NCBI GenBank assembly: GCA_900759325.1
Contig: CAAEUW010000006.1
Coordinates: forward strand, 1 to 17,848
DNA: 17,848 nucleotides
Direction: 5' to 3'
From: an uncultured Peptostreptococcus sp.
GTDB taxonomy: Bacteria > Bacillota > Clostridia > Peptostreptococcales > Peptostreptococcaceae
Shown here piece by piece: positions 14,988-17,848 of the stretch (positions are counted from its first letter, which is position 1; every line of letters begins with the position of its first letter). The notes beneath the pieces are model-generated. The model had not been told where the DNA came from, made no database searches, and worked only from the letters and a program-made list of their open reading frames with translations. The translations under genes were made by a program, and so were the position numbers.

Positions 14988-16291
14988 TTTTCATTCTTTT
15001 TCTTATCATTCATTTTATTAGCATTTTTTGCCTTGTCAGGCTTTGACTTTTGTTTTATTGGCTTACCCTTAGGTAGGTCAATACTAAAGCTGGTTCCCTG
15101 ACCAAGCTTTGACTGTACCCTTATATTACCATATAGGGTTGTTACTATTAGTTTGGCAATTGAAAGACCAATACCAGATCCCTCAACCTCAGTAGCCCTA
15201 ACAGAATCACTCCTGAAAAACCTTTCGAAAATCCTCTTTTGGTCCTTATCGGAAATACCTATTCCTGTATCCTCAACCAAAATCAAGACCCTGTCCCTGC
15301 CCTTATCATTAGCCGTAATAGAAATTTTATCGCCTGACTCAGTATATTTAAAGGCATTGTCGACAAGTATTCTAATTAACTGGTTAAGCTTTGTCTTATC
15401 TGTGTAAATTATCTTATTTTTCATTTTTATTTGGTAGTTAAAGGATTTTTCCTGGTAGTCGGCTATCTCTAGATAGCTTTCAAAGGTTTCCTTAAAGAGG
15501 TCTTCTAGGTCTACTCTACCAATATTAAGCTTGACTATAGACTCCTCCTTAGTTAGAGATAGGAGCTCATTTATCATCTTTTTTAGCTGCCTCGTCTCCC
15601 TCATAGCCACTGCGATAGTCTCTGCCTCGTCTTCTATAGTAACGTCTGGCTGCTTTAATAGGGATTCAAGCTTTGACTGGATAATAGCTACAGGCGTCCT
15701 AAGTTCATGTGATGCATCCTGGACAAACTTAACCTGGTTATTCCACGATATTTCTATTGGCTTGAGGGCCTTACTAGATAGGTATCTGGCTATTACGTAC
15801 ACTAGTAATAGGGATAGTATATCTACCAATATTAAGAGTGTTACCATATTTCCCAAGCTCAGAATTTCCGAGTCAATATTCCTCATAATTTTGAACTTGT
15901 AGTCATCATCACCCTTGACTAATAGACTCCTAAAATTGTATCCGTTTATATTTTCATATGTGAAGCCTAGCTCTTTTACCATACTTTCCTCAGGTAGACT
16001 AATACCAAAATACCTGTTCCTAGTATAATATAAGAGAGTCTTACCCTTGTATATATATAGGATATCTTTTGGGTCCTGTAGACTTATAGGCTTTAGGATT
16101 GAATCTTTGCTATACTGCTCCTTTATAAAGTTGTACTCCTCAGCTATATTATTGTCAATACCACCTATAAGACTTATGCTAAAATAATTGTATATAAAGC
16201 AGCTAACCAAAATCATGAAGACCTCAACTACACACATTATGGTCAAAGTGAGCTTCCTTTTGGTCTTGTCAAAAACATTATTGTTTATCAT
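14966..16291 (-). CDS. Membrane sensor histidine kinase
   Basis: A 441-residue class I sensor kinase. Two membrane segments (about 14-35 and 146-170) enclose an extracellular sensor region of about 110 residues with no recognised fold. Then come the HisKA H-box ASHELRTP with phospho-acceptor His195, the N-box VDNAFKY (Asn312), G1 VEDTGIGI, F-box IFERFF and G2 GSGIGLS. The C-terminus adds about 34 Lys-rich residues (408-441) beyond the ATPase domain, unusual for the family. The ATG at 16291 overlaps the regulator gene by 14 nt, implying translational coupling. A TTG at 16306 has AAGG just upstream and is the alternative start. Its partner is the regulator immediately upstream. The signal is unknown. 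Confidence 0.9.
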   Translation of the reverse strand: MINNNVFDKTKRKLTLTIMCVVEVFMILVSCFIYNYFSISLIGGIDNNIAEEYNFIKEQYSKDSILKPISLQDPKDILYIYKGKTLLYYTRNRYFGISLPEESMVKELGFTYENINGYNFRSLLVKGDDDYKFKIMRNIDSEILSLGNMVTLLILVDILSLLLVYVIARYLSSKALKPIEISWNNQVKFVQDASHELRTPVAIIQSKLESLLKQPDVTIEDEAETIAVAMRETRQLKKMINELLSLTKEESIVKLNIGRVDLEDLFKETFESYLEIADYQEKSFNYQIKMKNKIIYTDKTKLNQLIRILVDNAFKYTESGDKISITANDKGRDRVLILVEDTGIGISDKDQKRIFERFFRSDSVRATEVEGSGIGLSIAKLIVTTLYGNIRVQSKLGQGTSFSIDLPKGKPIKQKSKPDKAKNANKMNDKKKNEKINTDKK

Positions 16292-16952
16292 CCAGTATAT
16301 AACCAACCTTTCTCTTTGTCTTTATGTATTTATCATAATCATACTTGGATAATTTTTTTCTTAGGTTACTAACATATACTTCTACAATTTCAATTGTAGC
16401 ATCTGAATCTATCCCCCAAATCCTGTCATATATTTGCTCCTTCAATAGGATTGAGCCCTTATTTAGAACGAAGTACTCTAGAAGTTTAAACTGCTTGTTT
16501 TGTAACTCTATTTCCTCATCATTTATATATACACTATTCTTTTCAGAATCTATTCTTAGGTCCTTGAATTCCAGGTACTTCTTGTCCTTTATCTTTCCGT
16601 TAGTCCTAAGTATAGCATATACCCTAGCTACAAGTTCATCCATATAAAAAGGCTTAGTTAGGTAGTCATTTGCACCAAGAGTAAAGGCTTCAACCTTGTC
16701 ATCAAGGGCCTCCTTGGCAGTCAATATTAAGATTGGAGTATCAATACCATCCTTCCTAGCCTGGTTTAATATTTCTATGCCTCCCATATTAGGTAGCATA
16801 AGGTCTAGTATAACTAAATCATATATCCCCTGAGAAATTAGGTAAAGACCCTCTTCACCGTCACCACAAGTTTCAGTGTCAAAATGCTTTGAAAGTTCCT
16901 TTTCTATATCCTTTTGAATCGTTTTATTATCTTCAACTATTAGTATCTTCAT
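16278..16952 (-). CDS. OmpR/PhoB-family response regulator
   Basis: A 224-residue DNA-binding response regulator. The receiver domain (1-about 115) has the acidic pocket Glu7/Asp8, phospho-acceptor Asp50 (VILDLMLP), Thr76 and Lys98 (LTKPF). The C-terminal winged helix (about 128-224) has the family features IELQNKQFKLLEYFVLN and VYVSNLRKKL and ends KRKVGYIL. The ATG at 16952 is chosen because GGGAGG lies 6 nt upstream; the in-frame TTG at 16973 precedes and overlaps that ribosome site. The gene leads the operon and overlaps the kinase. A TATAAT lies at plus 16977-16982. Targets are not evident. Confidence 0.93.
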   Translation of the reverse strand: MKILIVEDNKTIQKDIEKELSKHFDTETCGDGEEGLYLISQGIYDLVILDLMLPNMGGIEILNQARKDGIDTPILILTAKEALDDKVEAFTLGANDYLTKPFYMDELVARVYAILRTNGKIKDKKYLEFKDLRIDSEKNSVYINDEEIELQNKQFKLLEYFVLNKGSILLKEQIYDRIWGIDSDATIEIVEVYVSNLRKKLSKYDYDKYIKTKRKVGYILDDKQ

Positions 16953-16976
16953 AGTTTTCCTCCCTATCAACACTCA

Positions 16977-17009
16977 ATTATAAATATCAACGGCTAAACT
17001 TGACTAGCC
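16977..17009 (-). promoter_or_regulatory. Promoter and possible operator of the two-component operon
   Basis: A perfect TATAAT on the minus strand (plus 16977-16982) sits 25 nt before the regulator ATG. Where a -35 would be, an imperfect dyad GGCTA-N8-TAGCC (16992-17009) is found and the -35 is poor, as in activator-dependent promoters. It could be an autoregulatory site. Confidence 0.4.
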
Positions 17010-17107
17010 AATTTTAATTCCCTACTATAAAATAATTTCATTTTTTTGTTTGAATATCGTATAAGCCTATTTTATCATTATTAGTAGAAAATATCCATAC
17101 ATACACT

Positions 17108-17125
17108 TATAATATATGTTATAAT
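17108..17125 (+). promoter_or_regulatory. -10 elements before the basic RHH-like gene
   Basis: Two TATAAT hexamers (17108-17113 and 17120-17125) precede the gene by about 30-45 bp. Neither has a good -35. Confidence 0.4.
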
Positions 17126-17153
17126 ATTCAAGAATAAGTTGAGGAGGTCAACC

Positions 17154-17738
17154 ATGTCTAATAAACAAATAACTTTTAAGGAGCTACTTAAACCAGTAAA
17201 TTCAAATGATGTAAAAATATCTGAAAAGATAAATAAAACTAATAGAAAAAACGCTTCAAAAGAAGATCATTTAAAGAATATATCTGAAAAGTCAACAAGT
17301 AAAACAAGATCTAAGCGTCCCAGCTCTCAGGATAATAAAGCTAATTCAAAAGCCAAGACTTCTACTAAAGCTAGGACTACAAGTGATACTAAGACCCTAA
17401 AAAAAGCTAGCCTTACAAAAGTAGCTAAGACAACCAGTAAGAATAAAACCTCAAGGGTTAGCTTTACCCAAGATGAATTGGACAAGCTATGTGAAGTATA
17501 TGACTGGTATATGGCTATCAAAGACCTTGACCCTTTAAAGCAGGTAAAACAAATTGAAAATACAAATATTAAAATAGAGGAAGATATTATAAAGCAAGCT
17601 AAAAAGGTCTCCATAACCATTGACCAGGATGTATGGGAAAACTTCTCTACCCTAGCTACAAATATCTCTCAAAAAAAAGGCCCCCTACTTACTGAGATAC
17701 TAAAGGAGTACCTTTTAAAGCACAGGGACCTATACTAA
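17154..17738 (+). CDS. Basic protein with a ribbon-helix-helix-like C-terminus
   Basis: A 194-residue cytosolic protein with no family I can name. After a short conserved-looking start (ITFKELLKP, 6-14), residues about 15-100 are Lys/Ser/Thr/Arg-rich, probably disordered and strongly basic, like a histone tail. A helical segment follows (about 105-150: FTQDELDKLCEVYDWYMAI and a Lys/Glu-rich helix). Residues about 150-192 read as a ribbon-helix-helix: the strand KKVSITID, the helix QDVWENFSTLATNI, a turn, and the helix PLLTEILKEYLLKHR. This suggests a dimeric DNA-binding protein, perhaps a CopG/Arc-like regulator or nucleoid-associated or partition factor. No toxin gene accompanies it. The ATG is chosen because GAGGAGG lies 6 nt upstream; an in-frame TTG at 17139 overlaps that site. 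It diverges from the two-component operon. Confidence 0.75.
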   Translation: MSNKQITFKELLKPVNSNDVKISEKINKTNRKNASKEDHLKNISEKSTSKTRSKRPSSQDNKANSKAKTSTKARTTSDTKTLKKASLTKVAKTTSKNKTSRVSFTQDELDKLCEVYDWYMAIKDLDPLKQVKQIENTNIKIEEDIIKQAKKVSITIDQDVWENFSTLATNISQKKGPLLTEILKEYLLKHRDLY

Positions 17739-17823
17739 GTTCAACTAGAATATTTCTGGCTCTATGTCAAATAACGTTGGTGATAATTTAAATCAATAAA
17801 ATCTATTAAATTATGCGGCAGCA

Positions 17824-17848
17824 TCCATAGCAAACTTATAGCTATGGA
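17824..17848. repeat. Hairpin at the window edge
   Basis: TCCATAGC (17824-17831) and GCTATGGA (17841-17848) form an 8-bp stem with a 9-nt loop that reaches the last base. The preceding GC-rich GCGGCAGCA suggests the stem continues beyond the window, which would make it the terminator of the RHH-like gene. The 110 nt after that gene hold nothing else I recognise. Confidence 0.45.

Noticed and set aside
15531..15902. Plus-strand open frame of 123 codons opposite the histidine kinase
   Set aside because: The kinase on the other strand has full catalytic motifs; this frame has no ribosome site and no recognisable protein.
17139..17738. Toxin-antitoxin module based on the RHH-like domain
   Set aside because: No small toxin-like gene lies next to it on either side, and the protein is longer and far more basic than typical antitoxins.

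Overview
The window looks like chromosome from a low-GC, Gram-positive, anaerobic Bacillota. AT-rich DNA, AGGAGG ribosome sites, TATAAT promoters, an iron-type alcohol dehydrogenase with a Rex-like operator, and several CWB2 (PF04122) wall proteins all point to Clostridia/Tissierellia. A Peptoniphilaceae-like commensal is my guess, but nothing here fixes the genus. I see no rRNA, tRNA, CRISPR array, transposase or phage gene.

Layout. (1) 127-1320, minus: an iron-containing alcohol dehydrogenase with its own promoter, a Rex-like box inside a larger palindrome, and a strong terminator. (2) 1516-3378, minus: a secreted L,D-transpeptidase with three CWB2 repeats and its own good promoter. (3) 3648-5083, plus: a thyA-folA pair for dTMP and tetrahydrofolate. 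Its 95-nt intercistronic region can fold into two mutually exclusive hairpins, one of which buries the folA ribosome site. (4) 5197-13978, minus: two very large surface genes. Upstream is a 1614-residue protein with three NEAT-like domains and a CWB2 anchor; downstream is a 1284-residue subtilisin-like protease with a CWB2 anchor. A 36-bp near-perfect palindrome lies between them. (5) 14408-14725, minus: thioredoxin. (6) 14966-16952, minus: a two-component pair, OmpR-type regulator then histidine kinase, with overlapping genes. (7) 17154-17738, plus: a small basic protein with a ribbon-helix-helix-like C-terminus, divergent from the regulator.

How the genes fit together. Three of the ten genes encode exported proteins that share the CWB2 anchor, so the window is partly a cell-surface locus: a cell-wall cross-linking enzyme, a protease and a possible haem/host-protein binder. 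The protease and the NEAT-like protein are adjacent and co-oriented. They could act together on host haemoproteins, but this is inference. The alcohol dehydrogenase is probably redox-controlled through Rex. ThyA makes dihydrofolate that FolA recycles. The two-component system may respond to the envelope, but the sequence does not show its targets.

The observations most worth checking are the Rex-like box inside the alcohol dehydrogenase leader hairpin, the alternative hairpins before folA, the NEAT-like/CWB2 giant protein beside a CWB2 protease with an intercistronic palindrome, and the basic-tailed RHH-like protein.
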